From assembly GCF_963378085.1 (NCBI RefSeq), contig NZ_OY726395.1, positions 124,001-188,000 on the forward strand: a stretch of DNA of 64,000 nucleotides, in the 5' to 3' direction. The DNA comes from Mycolicibacterium sp. MU0050. Lineage in GTDB: Bacteria > Actinomycetota > Actinomycetes > Mycobacteriales > Mycobacteriaceae. Under the pieces are notes generated by a model. The model saw only the letters and a program-made list of their open reading frames with translations, did not search any database and was not told the origin of the DNA. Each line of letters begins with the position of its first letter. Position 1 is the stretch's first letter. Both the position numbers and the translations under genes were made by a program. Shown here piece after piece: positions 63,251 to 64,000 of the stretch.

Positions 63251-64000
63251 TCATGACGGGTTCCTCAGTACCTGACGTGCGATGGCGTACTTGTGCACCT
63301 CGGTCGGCCCGTCGTAGAGCCGGAAGGCGCGCATGTCGGAGAAGATCATCCCAACCGGGGTTTCGTCGGAGATACCCATGCCGCCGAGGATCTGCACGCA
63401 GCGGTCGGCGACCTTGAACAGCTCCTCGGAGACGTACGCCTTGACCATGGAACTCTCGTGGCGACCCTTGGCCCCGCCGTCGAGCGTCCAGCAGGCCCAC
63501 CAGATGGCCAGGCGGCACTGCTGCAGCGCGATCTCGTTGTCGGCGATCATGAAGCTCACGCCCTGGTGCTCGCCGAGCGGCTTGCCGAAACCCGTTCGGG
63601 TGCGGGCATGTTCGATGGCGATGGCCTGGGCGCGGGAGGCGGCGCCGAGCCAGCGCATGCAGTGCGTCAGCCGCGCCGGAGCCAGTCGCAGCTGGGCGTA
63701 GCGCAGCGCCTGGCCGGGCTCGCCCAGCAGCGCCGACTTCGGCAGCCGCAGGTTGTCGAACACCACGACACCGTGGCCCTCGACGTAGTTGCGGTCCATG
63801 GTGTTCATCACGCGCTCGATCTCGATGCCCGGCGTCTGGCCGTCGCACAGGAACAGCGTCGGGCCGTCGGGACCGTGCTCGTTGGGGGCCAGCCGGGCCA
63901 TGATGATCCAGGTGCGGGCCCCGTTGGCCCCGGTGATCAGCCATTTGCGGCCGTTGATCACGTAGTCGGTGCCGTCGAACACGGCCTCGGTCTTGAGCTG
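63251..64000 (-). CDS. Acyl-CoA dehydrogenase, C-terminal part
   Basis: The 3' part (about 249 codons) of an acyl-CoA dehydrogenase; the 5' part is beyond the right edge. Motifs: GRKWLITGA, ARTRTGFGKPLGEHQGVSFMIAD and QILGGMGISDETPVG; the end FRLYDGPTEVHKYAIARQVLRNPS carries the conserved catalytic-region end. It is a flavoenzyme of beta-oxidation type. The SDR gene follows in the same direction. Confidence 0.9.
   Translation of the reverse strand, partial: QLKTEAVFDGTDYVINGRKWLITGANGARTWIIMARLAPNEHGPDGPTLFLCDGQTPGIEIERVMNTMDRNYVEGHGVVVFDNLRLPKSALLGEPGQALRYAQLRLAPARLTHCMRWLGAASRAQAIAIEHARTRTGFGKPLGEHQGVSFMIADNEIALQQCRLAIWWACWTLDGGAKGRHESSMVKAYVSEELFKVADRCVQILGGMGISDETPVGMIFSDMRAFRLYDGPTEVHKYAIARQVLRNPS

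Overview
This is a stretch of a mycobacterial chromosome: GC-rich, with mycobacterial gene content, and carrying the large cell-envelope locus that spans roughly Rv3772 to Rv3810 in Mycobacterium tuberculosis. Gene identities rest on recalled family sequences, motifs and gene order, because no search could be run. The species cannot be named. The locus is rearranged relative to M. tuberculosis and carries extra genes, which fits an environmental (Mycolicibacterium-like) species better than the tubercle bacillus.

Layout. Positions 1-58 hold the first codons of erp on the minus strand. Positions 348-7100 (plus) form a tightly overlapping galactan/arabinan operon: glf, glfT2, a PAP2 phosphatase, ubiA and aftB. 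Positions 7220-12068 hold three antigen-85-type genes, a small DUF732-like protein and the cutinase-like phospholipase culp6. Positions 12332-21467 hold fadD32-pks13-accD4, the mycolic acid condensation module, behind a recognisable promoter and leader hairpin. Positions 21572-28304 are an accessory segment: a DUF4331 protein, a metallo-beta-lactamase-fold hydrolase, a frameshifted secreted-protein gene, an intact IS481-family element with target duplication, an AraC regulator, and a membrane-anchored S1 serine protease translationally coupled to a repeat-containing lipoprotein. Positions 28522-42917 (minus) are the arabinan operon gtrA-dprE1-dprE2-aftA-embC-embA-embB.

Positions 42961-46084 hold unrelated genes: an HD-type protein, a MocR regulator divergent from an AhpD-like protein, and a split-barrel flavoprotein. 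Positions 46092-49161 (minus) are bpa-wzt-glfT1-wzm, for galactan initiation and export plus a proteasome activator. Positions 49749-59833 hold metabolic genes (a class-V aminotransferase-fold protein, a quinone reductase, MarR, a flavin monooxygenase, an MFS-like transporter, lipE, an epimerase, echA21, a lipoprotein and hisC2) and one tRNA-Ser. Two more tRNAs (Ser-GCU, Arg-ACG) end at a strong terminator. The last part holds a lipoprotein, cspA between two arrays of an unusual 57-bp palindromic repeat, an SDR, and the 3' part of an acyl-CoA dehydrogenase running off the window.

How the genes work together. UbiA, the phosphatase and DprE1/DprE2 make decaprenylphosphoryl arabinose. Glf makes UDP-galactofuranose. 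GlfT1 and GlfT2 build galactan, and Wzm/Wzt export its lipid-linked form. AftA, EmbA/B/C and AftB build arabinan. FadD32, Pks13 and AccD4 make mycolates, and the antigen 85 enzymes transfer them. Almost the whole mycolyl-arabinogalactan pathway is therefore in one window. The most unusual items are the cspA-flanking repeats, the perfect 16-bp inverted repeat between embC and embA, the coupled protease/repeat-lipoprotein pair, and the lysine-lacking aminotransferase-fold protein.
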